Under the pieces are notes generated by a model. The model worked only from the letters and a program-made list of their open reading frames with translations, was not told where the DNA came from and made no database searches. The position numbers were made by a program, and so were the translations under genes. This document shows positions 43,392 through 52,174 of a DNA stretch of 64,000 nucleotides, piece after piece (position 1 is the stretch's first letter; every line of letters starts with the position of its first letter). This DNA comes from Terrimesophilobacter mesophilus (GTDB lineage: Bacteria; Actinomycetota; Actinomycetes; Actinomycetales; Microbacteriaceae): the NCBI RefSeq assembly GCF_014200375.1, contig NZ_JACHBP010000001.1:2349889-2413888 (forward strand), in the 5' to 3' direction.

Positions 43392-45191
43392 TCACCGGCC
43401 CGCAGCGTACCCCTGCATTCCCCGCGGATTAGCGGCGGCGTAGAGACCGCCGTCCTGCTCCGCGCCGACCGTCGACAGGCGGCCGAGCGTCCAGTCGCCC
43501 GCGCGGGTCACCACATGCCCTCGCCGCCCGAGGCCGTCGATGACGTCGGCTCCGAGGCGGTCCTCGACGACGGCGCCACCCGGCTCCCAGGTGCGCGGCC
43601 AGAAGGAGTCCGGCATGGATGTCGTGTGCAGCGTCGGGGCGTCGATCGCCTCCTGGGGGGAGTAGCCGCCGACGATCGTGCGCAGGAGGTACGGGAGCTG
43701 CCACTGGTCCTGCTGGTCGCCGCCTGGGGAGCCCAGTGTCGCAACGCTTCTGCCGTCCTTCAGGAGGAGCGTGGGGGTGAGCGTCGTGCGGGGACGGGAA
43801 CCGGGTGTCAGCGATGCGGGGGCGTCGGGAACGAGCCAGGTCATCTGAAGGCGCGTTCCCAGGCAGAAACCGAGTCCGGGGATGGCGGGCGAGGACTGCA
43901 GCCACCCACCGGACGGCGTCACGGAGACGATGTTTCCCCACCGGTCGATGACATCCAGGTGGCAGGTGTCGCCCTTCGTGTCGCCGGAAGGATCGACGGT
44001 CGGCTCCCCGACATAGCGTTGGCCGGCGGCAGCGACGATGGGAGCGTCGCCCGCCTCCCGCAGTTCCGGAACGAACGGCTCATGTCCGGGGATCACCCCC
44101 GGGCGGAACTCCCGTGAGGCATCCTCCCCGATGAGCGACCGCCGATGGGCCGTGTATCCGGTCGACAGGAGCTGCTCGAGGGGGACGACCTTCGCATCCC
44201 CGTAATAGGCTTCGCGGTCCGCGAGCGCGAGCTTCTCGGCTTCCAGGATGGTGTGGGCGCCGAGCTCGGTCGACGGGTCGAGATGTGAGTCGTCGAATCC
44301 GTCGAGGATGCCGAGCATCTGCAGCAGCGCTGGACCCTGGCCCCACGGGCCGGCCTTCGCGACGGTGGTCCCGCGGAAGTCGAGCGTCACGGCACTCTCG
44401 TAACCCGCCTGGAACCCGCTCAGGTCGTCTGCCGTGAGCACTCCGGTGTGGTCGCCGCCGGTCGAGTGCCTGTGCGGAGTCCGCACGAACGCATCGATCG
44501 CCTGCGCCACGAAGCCCTCTCGCCACTCTGCGCGCGCCGCATCGATTCGATTCTCCCGGGAAGACCCGGGCGCTGCCGCAAGCCGTGCGAACGTGCTCGC
44601 GAGCGCCGGGTTCCGGAACCGGGTTCCACCGGTCGGGACCCGCCCGCCCGGCAACCAGAGCTCTGCCGACGTCGGCCAGTGCTCGATGAAGAGCCCGGAG
44701 ACCCGTTCGATGGTCGTCACGACGCGATCGAGGAGCGGATGGCCGTCCCGCGCATATCCGATGGCGAATGCCAGGATGTCGGCGAGCTCCCACGTTCCGT
44801 GGTCTCGAAGCAGGATCAGCCACGCGTCAACCGCCCCGGGGATGGCAGCGGCGAGCGCTCCGGCGCCGGGCACGAGAGTGAGACCCTCGCCCCGGTAGTA
44901 TTCGACCGTCGCCGCAGCAGGAGCCGGGCCCTGGCCCATCAGGACGACCGGTGTGCCGGGATCCTCCGCCGTCGCGAAGAGTCCGACAAGATCCCCGCCC
45001 GGCCCGTTAAGGTGCGGTTCGACGACGTGGAGCACGAAACCGCAGGCCACAGCGGCGTCGAATGCGTTTCCGCCGCGTTCCAGGACCGCCTGGGCGGATG
45101 CTGTCGCGAGCCAGTGCGTCGACGCCGTCATCCCGAAGGATCCCCGCAGCGTCGGGCGCGTCGTGAACGGGGCGGGAGCGGTGAAGGTCAC
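43392..45191 (-). CDS. ggt: Gamma-glutamyltransferase family protein
   Basis: 599-residue Ntn-hydrolase proenzyme that cleaves gamma-glutamyl bonds. Early blocks ATASAQAVLERGGNAFDAAVA and VEPHLNGPGGDLVGLF are family signatures. GDTKGDTCHLDVIDRWGNIVSVT near residue 407 contains the nucleophilic Thr that is exposed by self-cleavage into large and small subunits. No classical signal peptide precedes it, so it may stay in the cytoplasm, unlike E. coli Ggt. It sits between gpx and DUF2510 in a minus-strand run that begins with pcp. Confidence 0.9.
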   Translation of the reverse strand: MTFTAPAPFTTRPTLRGSFGMTASTHWLATASAQAVLERGGNAFDAAVACGFVLHVVEPHLNGPGGDLVGLFATAEDPGTPVVLMGQGPAPAAATVEYYRGEGLTLVPGAGALAAAIPGAVDAWLILLRDHGTWELADILAFAIGYARDGHPLLDRVVTTIERVSGLFIEHWPTSAELWLPGGRVPTGGTRFRNPALASTFARLAAAPGSSRENRIDAARAEWREGFVAQAIDAFVRTPHRHSTGGDHTGVLTADDLSGFQAGYESAVTLDFRGTTVAKAGPWGQGPALLQMLGILDGFDDSHLDPSTELGAHTILEAEKLALADREAYYGDAKVVPLEQLLSTGYTAHRRSLIGEDASREFRPGVIPGHEPFVPELREAGDAPIVAAAGQRYVGEPTVDPSGDTKGDTCHLDVIDRWGNIVSVTPSGGWLQSSPAIPGLGFCLGTRLQMTWLVPDAPASLTPGSRPRTTLTPTLLLKDGRSVATLGSPGGDQQDQWQLPYLLRTIVGGYSPQEAIDAPTLHTTSMPDSFWPRTWEPGGAVVEDRLGADVIDGLGRRGHVVTRAGDWTLGRLSTVGAEQDGGLYAAANPRGMQGYAAGR

Positions 45192-45236
45192 AGTTCCACA
45201 CGTTACCGCGCGATCGGCGGAAGCGCTCGATGAGCG

Positions 45237-45911
45237 CTACATCGCCCCCAGCATGGAGGCGAAGAAGACGAAGAGCCAGCTGAACGCGAGTACGGCGACA
45301 GCGGGGACGAACGAGCAGATCAGATAGACGACGAGTGGTGCCCACCCGTGTCCGACCGTGCGGCTCACGTGAACGCCCCGGACGATGAGGTAGACGAGCG
45401 GGCTGAGCAGCATCCACCATGCGGACGCCGCTGCGGGGTGAAGGGAATTCAACATGACCTTGTGATCGTGAATCGCAAGCGCGATGGCGATCACGAAGAC
45501 GATGACGCTCGTCATGACGATGAGGAACGACGAATACAGGTTGCCGAGACCGATGGCCAGTCCGAGGACGACGATCGTGACCCACAACGGCATGGTCGCG
45601 ATGGCCCACACCGAACCGGTGTACGCGCGCGTCGGGTGGAACTGGACCGTGGCCTTGACCCCCATCGACACAAATCCCTGTGTGTCGTGACGGCGGTTGA
45701 GCGGACGGTACGGGTCGATGGGCGGCAGCGTCGCATCCGTGCGGATCGGCACGGGCGAGAAATAGCGGTTGCCCTGGTGCGGGGTGGCCGGATGGCGCGG
45801 TCGGGTCTCTGAGGTCCACTGGCTCCCATCCCACCACCGGGCCTGAGTGTCATCGGTGGGGTCCGGATACCAGCCAGCGATGATGACGGTATTCGCCGTA
45901 TCGATTGACAT
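45237..45911 (-). CDS. DUF2510 membrane protein (short paralogue)
   Basis: 224-residue protein with AGWYPDPTDDTQARWWDGSQWTSETRP at residues about 12-38 (DUF2510). A 60-residue polar spacer follows, then four helices: AIATMPLWVTIVVLGLAIGL, FLIVMTSVIVFVIAIALAI, WWMLLSPLVYLIVRGV and LVVYLICSFVPAVAVLAFSWLFVFFASM. The helix-3 pattern LL(S/T)PxVYLxVR is shared with the paralogues at 40398 and 52263. It lacks their long Pro-rich linker. The ATG at 45911 follows AGGGGGAATC. It lies between pcp and ggt on the same strand. Confidence 0.82.
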   Translation of the reverse strand: MSIDTANTVIIAGWYPDPTDDTQARWWDGSQWTSETRPRHPATPHQGNRYFSPVPIRTDATLPPIDPYRPLNRRHDTQGFVSMGVKATVQFHPTRAYTGSVWAIATMPLWVTIVVLGLAIGLGNLYSSFLIVMTSVIVFVIAIALAIHDHKVMLNSLHPAAASAWWMLLSPLVYLIVRGVHVSRTVGHGWAPLVVYLICSFVPAVAVLAFSWLFVFFASMLGAM

Positions 45912-45970
45912 GATTCCCCCTGAGAGCAGCGCACAAGCCCTTCGCTCGTGAAACTTTCCCACTTACGACG

Positions 45971-46591
45971 CTAGTGGCTTCCCGAGTGTCGTACACGCCC
46001 CACTTTGCGGGTCGTATCGGCCTCGAGACCGACCTCGATGGCGATACGAAGTCCTGCGGAGACGGTGACGGTCGGCAGGTCCGCGCGATCCGGGACATGG
46101 ATGAACCCCGCTGGGAGGCCGGTGCCGGCGAGAGCGTGTAGGAGTCCGTACATGAGATCGTTGCAGACATATGCGCCGGCACTGAGCGAGACGGTGGCCG
46201 GTACGCCTGCCCCGTTCATGCGCGCCACCATCTCGGCGACAGGCAGCCGGGTGAAGTGCGCGTCGGGGCCGCCCGCGACGACGGGTTCATCGATGGGCTG
46301 CCTGCCGGCATTGTCGGGGATGCGGGCATCCCGGAGGTTGATCGCGACGCGCTCGGGCGTGACGAGTGTTCGACCTCCTGCGACCCCGGTAGCGATGACG
46401 AGGTCGGGGGAGTGTTGATCGATCAAGGCGATGAGTTCCTCAATCGCGCGACCGAACTCGACGGGGAGACACGCCGTCACGAGGATGTCCTCCGTCGCCC
46501 ACTCCCGTGCGACGAGTTGCACGGCATCCCACGAACTGTTGTGGTCGTCTCCGCCGAACGGATCGAAGCCGGTGAGAAGGACTGTGGTCAT
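45971..46591 (-). CDS. pcp: Pyroglutamyl-peptidase I
   Basis: 206-residue cysteine peptidase that removes N-terminal pyroglutamate from peptides in the cytoplasm. The catalytic triad is complete: Glu80 in TPERVAINLRDAR, Cys143 in SLSAGAYVCNDLMYG and His165 in GFIHVPDRA. The N-terminal TTVLLTGFDPFGGDDHNSSWDAV is diagnostic. It heads a minus-strand series pcp - DUF2510 - ggt - gpx. The 5-oxoproline it frees is the substrate of PxpABC, encoded at 2856-5085. Confidence 0.95.
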   Translation of the reverse strand: MTTVLLTGFDPFGGDDHNSSWDAVQLVAREWATEDILVTACLPVEFGRAIEELIALIDQHSPDLVIATGVAGGRTLVTPERVAINLRDARIPDNAGRQPIDEPVVAGGPDAHFTRLPVAEMVARMNGAGVPATVSLSAGAYVCNDLMYGLLHALAGTGLPAGFIHVPDRADLPTVTVSAGLRIAIEVGLEADTTRKVGRVRHSGSH

Positions 46592-46655
46592 GGCGCCATG
46601 CTAGTCGCGCGTAACGTTGATACTGCAGCCCAGGGTGCTGCAGCAGAGAGGTCGC

Positions 46656-47411
46656 ATGTCGGAGTGTATTCACGGGCTGGAGACGGACCGGTGCGACGTC
46701 TGCGCGCCGCGCGACACCGGATCCTCCGCACGAAACTCGCCACGGTCTGTCACCGTTCGCACCCGACCGGCCAGGAAACCGGCTCCCATCGCTTCGTCGG
46801 CGCCCGTCGCGGTCGACCCCGGCGCGCGGCGCATCTTCCACCTGACCCACGTACGGAACCTTCCTGGCATCCTCGCCGAGGGCAGAGTGCTCTCCGAAGC
46901 CGCCGGGGCCACGCCCGTTGTCGACATCTCGGCCCCGGACAACCGGGAACTCCGCCGTGAGGTGACCATCGGCGCGGCCGCCGTGTCCTCGTTCGTCCCG
47001 TTCTTCCTCGTACCGGATGCGCGGCTCTGGGAGGGCATTCGGGCGGGAGAGTCCGACTATCGACTGGACGACGCCGTCCGAAGGTCGCCGGCATCCGACT
47101 TCGTGCTGCTCGTCAGCACTGCGGGAGCGGTCGGAAGCGGTTCGGTCATCGCGGATGGCGATGCCGCCGACCCGACGACCCGATTCGTTCCCCTCTCCGA
47201 ACTCGACGGCCGAATGCCCCGAAGACTGTATGACGAGGAGGACGCGCTCAGGGTTGCGGAGTTCCTCGTCCCGGACCACGTCGAGTTCTCCGACGTGAAC
47301 CTCGTAGGTGTGGCGAACGACAAGGTGAGGGCGGTGGTTCGCGAGCAACTCGCTTCGCGCGGTTTCGTGCAGAAGGTCTCGGTTTATCCGCCGTGGTTCC
47401 AGCGACCGTGA
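46656..47411 (+). CDS. DarT-like (DUF4433) ADP-ribosyltransferase homologue
   Basis: 251-residue protein. Residues 1-18 carry C4, H6, C13 and C16 in CIHGLETDRCDVC, a likely small zinc site. A basic, Ser/Pro-rich linker follows. Residues about 58-251 match the DUF4433/DarT fold: RIFHLTHVRNLPGILAEG (DarT HxTH...N-L motif), VSSFVPFFLVP, and ALRVAEFLVPDHV with Glu202 at the catalytic Glu position. DarT enzymes ADP-ribosylate thymidine in single-stranded DNA and are normally paired with the macrodomain antitoxin DarG. No macrodomain gene is adjacent. ATG 46656 follows AGAGAGG. Activity is inferred from motifs only. Confidence 0.75.
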   Translation: MSECIHGLETDRCDVCAPRDTGSSARNSPRSVTVRTRPARKPAPIASSAPVAVDPGARRIFHLTHVRNLPGILAEGRVLSEAAGATPVVDISAPDNRELRREVTIGAAAVSSFVPFFLVPDARLWEGIRAGESDYRLDDAVRRSPASDFVLLVSTAGAVGSGSVIADGDAADPTTRFVPLSELDGRMPRRLYDEEDALRVAEFLVPDHVEFSDVNLVGVANDKVRAVVREQLASRGFVQKVSVYPPWFQRP

Positions 47412-47422
47412 CCGTCCTGCCG

Positions 47423-48064
47423 CTACTCGGGGTTGCCGAGCTGTCGCTCGACGAAGGCCACCAGATCGGCCAGTTCCTCCTGGCTGACCGTGTGGGCCAT
47501 CGGGTAGCGATGCGCCTCGAGGTCCGTGTGCCCTGACAGCCAATCGCCTGTGACTTCGACAGCGGCGCGAGTGATCACCGCGTCATCGTCGCCGCGCCCC
47601 CAGAACACCGGGATCCGTGGTGACCTGGCCGCAACGATTTCGTCCCCCGGGTGCGGCGCATTGGCGATGAATCCGCTCAGCTGGATGACGTAGTCGAAGC
47701 GGTCCGGTGCGTGTCGTACGAGCTGGAGTGCCGTGCAGCCGCCCTGGGAGAAGCCCATGAGCCCCACGACGTTCGGGGCCGGATCGAGTCCGTCGAGCCA
47801 GTCCAGTACCGCGAGTACGGACGAGTCGAGAACCGACGTGTCGCTTCCGGGGGACTGAAGTCCGGGCGGAAACCAGGCGTAACCGCCTCCGTACTCCAGC
47901 GGTGCGCGCAAGGACGCGACCGCGATTCCGGATGGCAGGAAGCGGTTGAGACCGAAGAGGTCGCCCTCCTGGCTTCCCAGTCCGTGCATCATCACGAGGA
48001 GCGGCAGGCCATCGCGCTCCTGCGGAGGAATGTTCCACAGGACCGAATGCGGATCGATCTCCAC
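47423..48064 (-). CDS. Alpha/beta hydrolase (phospholipase/carboxylesterase family)
   Basis: 213-residue esterase. LPLLVMMHGLGSQEGDLFGLN is the oxyanion-hole strand. GLMGFSQGGCTALQL holds the nucleophile Ser in GFSQGG, VFWGRGDDDAVI supplies the Asp, and YPMAHTVSQEE the His. This is the Abhydrolase_2 (EstB/YpfH-type) branch, acting on short esters. GTG 48064 was chosen because its G overlaps the stop of the preceding DUF898 gene (TAGTG); the frame upstream of it belongs to that gene's opposite register. It converges on the DarT-like gene. Confidence 0.84.
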   Translation of the reverse strand: MEIDPHSVLWNIPPQERDGLPLLVMMHGLGSQEGDLFGLNRFLPSGIAVASLRAPLEYGGGYAWFPPGLQSPGSDTSVLDSSVLAVLDWLDGLDPAPNVVGLMGFSQGGCTALQLVRHAPDRFDYVIQLSGFIANAPHPGDEIVAARSPRIPVFWGRGDDDAVITRAAVEVTGDWLSGHTDLEAHRYPMAHTVSQEELADLVAFVERQLGNPE

Positions 48065-48426
48065 TATTGCGCCGCCAGCACGCTCGGACCCCAGGAGGAG
48101 ATCGGTGCCACCGGTGTGGCGAAATCGGTGTTGATCGTCTTCCAGGCCTGCAGCCGGGGGGCGACCCAGAACAGGTAGATGCCGAGCGTGATGATCGACA
48201 GGAGCAACCAGAGGATCCAGTGCCCGAACAGTCCCGACGCTGTCCCCTTGAAGACGAGTTGCTGGCCGTCGATGAACGTGTGCTTGCAGCGCCACCGCTC
48301 GATCAGGACGATGGCGAAGGGGTAACAGATCCCCAGCGTGATCACGGTGATGAGGACGCCGAGGATCGCGGTGCCCACGTAGGTGGCAGCGCCTCCGTCG
48401 AAGCTGAATCGAGTTGCTTTGGGCAT
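48064..48426 (-). CDS. DUF898-like small membrane protein
   Basis: 120-residue membrane protein. RFSFDGGAATYVGTAILGVLITVITLGICYPFAIV is followed by the family's WRCKHTFIDGQQLVFKGTASGLFGHWI and a second pair of helices, LWLLLSIITLGIYLFWVAPRLQAWK. The W-x-x-KHTFIDG-x-x-L-x-FxG pattern is that of DUF898/YjgN-like proteins, whose role is unknown. ATG 48426 follows AGAAAGGT. Its stop overlaps the hydrolase start, so the two are translationally coupled. Confidence 0.8.
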   Translation of the reverse strand: MPKATRFSFDGGAATYVGTAILGVLITVITLGICYPFAIVLIERWRCKHTFIDGQQLVFKGTASGLFGHWILWLLLSIITLGIYLFWVAPRLQAWKTINTDFATPVAPISSWGPSVLAAQ

Positions 48427-48687
48427 ACCTTTCTGTTTAGCGGCACGGGGCGAGCGGATTCGAGTCCCACAACTGGTTACGTCCGCATGGGGGCGACCGT
48501 GATTTTGACCCTTGAACTGGGACGTGAAACTGATATGCAGGTGACCTAGTGTCAACGGTAAGAGATCTCGCCGAGCCCGAATCGGCGACTCCATGGGGGA
48601 GCTGCTCGGCAACGGGCGCGTCGAGGTGTCGACAATAGCGCGCTGTCGCGTTGGCGCGGCTTACCCGTCGCAGTGTGGAGCAGGATC

Positions 48688-49929
48688 ATGGAACAGAACC
48701 CGTCACAACCCGGAACCGTCACAGCGGATGTCGGAACGCTGCCCCCTGTCGACGTGGCTCAGGCCGACTGGCCGAGCCACTCGCTGCTGCGGCGCGCGCG
48801 TCTGAACATCATGGGCGACGGCCTGGAGTGGCCGCACGCGACCTATGAGCAGCTGCCGTTCCTCCGGGAGATCACGCTCGTCGTCGACGACGGCGTCCTG
48901 TGTGCGCGCCTGTCCGCCCAGTTCAACTTCGACCGCTTCGTGGACGCCGCGACCGAGGACAACGGTCCTGCACAGCCACTCGGTCATGTTCCTGACCGTC
49001 AGCGTTTCTACACGAGGGTCACGGACAACGGATTCCATGTCGTCGGAGTCTTCAGCGCAGCGACGATCGGGGGCCGTCGGCGCTACTTCCAATGGCTCAC
49101 GGGCGCCTGGGTGGAGATCGGACTGAACGGGTTCCTCTACGTGCGCGACGATCTCGATACCCACTTCTCCGAGATCAGCGGAGCACAGCTCGATGAGACT
49201 CAGCCGGGTGCCACGACGACGACCATGACTCCGGATGAGGAGTGGACGATGGAGACCGTCCAGAGTCAGTTCGTGGGAGAACCGTTCGTCGAGAGCGCTC
49301 CCCAGCCTCTCCCGCCACCCGCCGCGACCGCCGAACCACTCGCCACGCAGGCGCCCGCGCCGGTCACGGCGCCCACTCCGCCGATCGCCGAGGCTCCTGT
49401 CGCGGAGCCTGATGCAGAACCGGCCCCGGTTCCGGCGCAGCAGTTCGAGGCGCCGCAGCCGGAGGCGGCACAGCCCGACTTCGCCCTGGCCGCCATCCAG
49501 CGCAGCATCGCCGTCGCCCTTGCGACGGTGGCGCACCGCTCGGACATCGACCTGGCGGGTGCAGCGACGATCGACCACGTCGCGAGGGTCGCCGAGAGCT
49601 TCGACCCGACCATGGAGTCCGTGCGACACTGTGCGGCCTGGCTGCACGATGTCCTCGAGCGCAGTGATCTCGCAGAGCACGACCTGCTCGAGGCCGGCAT
49701 CCTGCCGCACATCGTCGAGATCGTGTCACTGCTCACGCGACGTGACGGCGTCGACGATGCGAGCCGACTCGCAGCCATCGGTGCCCATCCGGATGCTCGC
49801 GCGGTCAAGCTCGCATCGCTCGCCGACAACGCTGCGCCGTGGCGGCTCCGTCGACTCGACGCAGCGGTTCGCGCCGGAATCGAGAGCGCGTACGCCGAGG
49901 CGATCGCGGCACTGGGAGCGCAGGTCTAG
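48688..49929 (+). CDS. Unknown N-terminal domain fused to HD hydrolase-like domain
   Basis: 413-residue, probably cytoplasmic protein in three parts. Residues 25-170 are a compact alpha/beta domain I do not recognise (LEWPHATYEQLPFLREITLVV ... QWLTGAWVEIGLNGFLYVRDDLD). Residues 170-265 are a Pro/Ala/Glu linker. Residues 265-413 resemble MESH1/RelA-type HD domains: H297 in TIDHVARVAESF, H320-D321 in AAWLHDVLERSDL, and D380 in VKLASLADNAAPWR supply the metal ligands. In (p)ppGpp hydrolases the HD is followed by an E-D pair; here it is Glu324-Arg325. ATG 48688 follows GGAGCAGG. The alarmone connection is inferred. Confidence 0.65.
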   Translation: MEQNPSQPGTVTADVGTLPPVDVAQADWPSHSLLRRARLNIMGDGLEWPHATYEQLPFLREITLVVDDGVLCARLSAQFNFDRFVDAATEDNGPAQPLGHVPDRQRFYTRVTDNGFHVVGVFSAATIGGRRRYFQWLTGAWVEIGLNGFLYVRDDLDTHFSEISGAQLDETQPGATTTTMTPDEEWTMETVQSQFVGEPFVESAPQPLPPPAATAEPLATQAPAPVTAPTPPIAEAPVAEPDAEPAPVPAQQFEAPQPEAAQPDFALAAIQRSIAVALATVAHRSDIDLAGAATIDHVARVAESFDPTMESVRHCAAWLHDVLERSDLAEHDLLEAGILPHIVEIVSLLTRRDGVDDASRLAAIGAHPDARAVKLASLADNAAPWRLRRLDAAVRAGIESAYAEAIAALGAQV

Positions 49930-50537
49930 CTCGCGATCGGGGTTCCCGCCCAGTCGGTGAGGGTCCAGCCTTCGGCCACGGACCCCTCCAGGGTGACGAC
50001 GCCCGTATTGTCCAGGTTGTTCTCCGCGCCGAAGGCGGGCAGCACGTTTCGCGCGCGATTCGCCGCCCAGACGCGGATGGCTGCACCGTGGCTGAAGACG
50101 GCTGCGACGTCGACGCCGGCACTCGCGATGGTGGCGACATCCGCGTCGAACCGGCCGAAGAACTCGTTGCCGTCGGATCCGCCGGGGAGCGCGGCATCCA
50201 GGTCGCCGAGTCCCCACGCATAGAGCGTCTCCAGGTACCGGCGGATCGACTCTCTGTCGCTGCGTGCCTCGAGCTCGCCCGCACCGATCTCGTGCAGCCC
50301 GCTGAGGACCTCGACCTCCAGTCGGCGTGCCGCGGACAGCGGTGCGGCCGTCAACTGGGTGCGCACGAGCGTCGATGCGTAGAGCGCCGCGACTCCGGCA
50401 TCGGAAAGCGAGGTCGCGAGGGCTTCCGCCTGCGTCCGGCCGAGTTCCGTGAGGCCGGGTCCCGGATGCGCCGTGTCGAGCTGACCGAGCACATTTCCTG
50501 GGGTCTGTCCGTGCCTGATGAGGAGAAGTCGCACCAA
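49926..50537 (-). CDS. Histidine phosphatase family protein
   Basis: 203-residue phosphoglycerate mutase-like phosphatase. The catalytic RHG motif is at residues 8-10 in LLLIRHGQTPGNVLGQLD. Conserved ASTLVRTQLTAAPL and ELEARSDRESIRRY give the second Arg and the acid, and VFSHGAAIRVWA the second His. It has no signal peptide. The substrate is undetermined, as is normal for this family. It is divergent from the purine permease gene, and its stop shares CTAG with the HD-domain gene. Confidence 0.88.
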   Translation of the reverse strand: MVRLLLIRHGQTPGNVLGQLDTAHPGPGLTELGRTQAEALATSLSDAGVAALYASTLVRTQLTAAPLSAARRLEVEVLSGLHEIGAGELEARSDRESIRRYLETLYAWGLGDLDAALPGGSDGNEFFGRFDADVATIASAGVDVAAVFSHGAAIRVWAANRARNVLPAFGAENNLDNTGVVTLEGSVAEGWTLTDWAGTPIAS

Positions 50538-50590
50538 TCAGTCTCCCGTGCGCCTTGTCATGCCCTCATCCTAGGCCGGTACCCAATACA

Positions 50591-52174
50591 GTGAGATCGT
50601 TCCTCACCACCACACCATCGAACGCGAAGGAGCCGACCATTCCCACTCGAGACGACACACCGCAGCCCGACGGCAGCGCCGCCACCGCCACGACCGATCG
50701 TAAAGACGGCTGGGCCCAGCACAATCCGGTGAAACGAGGAAGCGGGGGGACGTTCCGAGAACGCTTCGACTCGTTCTTCGAGATCACATTCCGAGGGTCG
50801 ACCGTCAGCCGTGAGGTTCGCGGTGGACTCGTGACGTTCATGACCATGGCGTATATCGTCATCCTGAACCCTCTCATCCTGGGCGGCGTCGCGGATGTCG
50901 CTGGCGGTTCGCTCGACGGCGTGAAGGTCGCTGCCGTCACCGGGCTCACCGCAGGGGTCATGACGATCCTGTTCGGCCTCGTCGCGAATCTTCCCTTCGG
51001 CATCGCGGCAGGCCTCGGGATCAACTCCTTCCTCGCCGTGAGCGTCGTCGGCCAGGTGACCTGGGCGGAGGCCATGGGACTCGTCGTCATCAACGGCGTG
51101 ATCATCGTCATCCTGTCCGCCACGAAATTGCGGGAGCTCATCTTCAAGGCCGTTCCTGCGCAGCTGAAGATAGCGATCACGGTCGGCATCGGCCTGTTCA
51201 TCGCGTTCATCGGGCTCGTCGACGCAGGGTTCGTGCGCTCGAGCGGTGCTGCGAGCCCGCCGGTGCAACTGGGCGATGGCGGGTCGATCACGACCATCCC
51301 GACCCTCACGTTCATCCTCGGCCTGCTCATCATGGGCGTGCTCATGGCGCGCAAGGTCAAGGGGGCGCTGCTCATCGGCATCCTCGGCACGACGGTCATC
51401 GCCATCATCCTCGAGGCGATCTTCAAGCTCGGCCCATCGTTCGCGGACGGCAAGCCGAACCCGGCCGGATGGAACCTCAACGTTCCGCGGTTGCCGGACG
51501 CGATCGTGTCCGTGCCCGATTTCGGGCTCGTCGGCGCGTTCAACTTCGACGCGTTCGCACGCATCGGCTGGCTCGCGGGGATCATGCTCGTGTTCACCCT
51601 CGTCTTCACCAACTTCTTCGACGCCGTGGGCACGCTCACCGGGCTCACGAAGGAGGCCGGACTCGCCGACAAGGAAGGCAACTTCCCGAGGCTCAAGTCC
51701 GCGCTCGTCGTCGAGGGCATCGGGGCCGTCGCAGGCGGTGCGACCTCGAGTTCGTCCAACACCATCTACATCGACTCCGCAGCCGGAGTCGGTGAGGGTG
51801 CGCGGACGGGGCTTGCGAGTGTCGTCACCGGCATCCTCTTCCTGTGCGCGATGTTCCTGACTCCGCTGACACAGGTCGTTCCCCTCGAGGTGGCCGGCGC
51901 CGCGCTCGTCGTCGTGGGCGTGCTCATGGTCTCCCAGATCAAGGATGTGAACTGGAGCGAGTTCTCGATCGGGCTCCCCGTCTTCCTCACGATCGTCGTC
52001 ATGCCGCTGACGTATTCGATCGCCAACGGGATCGGCGTCGGATTCATCTCCTGGGTGGTCGTGCGCACGCTCGCGGGAAAGGCGAAGGGCATCTCGCCGC
52101 TGCTCTGGATCGTTGCAGCCGGGTTCCTCGTGTACTTCGCACGCGGGCCCATCGAACTGCTGTTCGGGGGCTGA
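50591..52174 (+). CDS. NCS2 family purine permease (AzgA-like)
   Basis: About 527-residue inner-membrane transporter of the guanine/hypoxanthine (AzgA) branch. The ITFRGSTVSREVRGGLVTFMTMAYIVILNPLIL opening, FGIAAGLGINSFLA and TNFFDAVGTLTGLTKEAGL are family signatures. GAVAGGATSSSSNTIYIDSAAGVGEGARTG holds the substrate-site region. Start choice is uncertain: GTG 50591 is the best standard codon. An AAGGAG at 50627-50632 lies 6 bases before an in-frame ATT at 50639. TTG 50555 is less likely because it crowds the divergent phosphatase gene. Confidence 0.88.
   Translation: MRSFLTTTPSNAKEPTIPTRDDTPQPDGSAATATTDRKDGWAQHNPVKRGSGGTFRERFDSFFEITFRGSTVSREVRGGLVTFMTMAYIVILNPLILGGVADVAGGSLDGVKVAAVTGLTAGVMTILFGLVANLPFGIAAGLGINSFLAVSVVGQVTWAEAMGLVVINGVIIVILSATKLRELIFKAVPAQLKIAITVGIGLFIAFIGLVDAGFVRSSGAASPPVQLGDGGSITTIPTLTFILGLLIMGVLMARKVKGALLIGILGTTVIAIILEAIFKLGPSFADGKPNPAGWNLNVPRLPDAIVSVPDFGLVGAFNFDAFARIGWLAGIMLVFTLVFTNFFDAVGTLTGLTKEAGLADKEGNFPRLKSALVVEGIGAVAGGATSSSSNTIYIDSAAGVGEGARTGLASVVTGILFLCAMFLTPLTQVVPLEVAGAALVVVGVLMVSQIKDVNWSEFSIGLPVFLTIVVMPLTYSIANGIGVGFISWVVVRTLAGKAKGISPLLWIVAAGFLVYFARGPIELLFGG

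Noticed and set aside
46617..46655. Upstream extension of the DarT-like protein from 46617
   Set aside because: ATG 46656 has an AGAGAGG site and begins directly at the conserved CxHGL motif; the extra residues contain nothing conserved.
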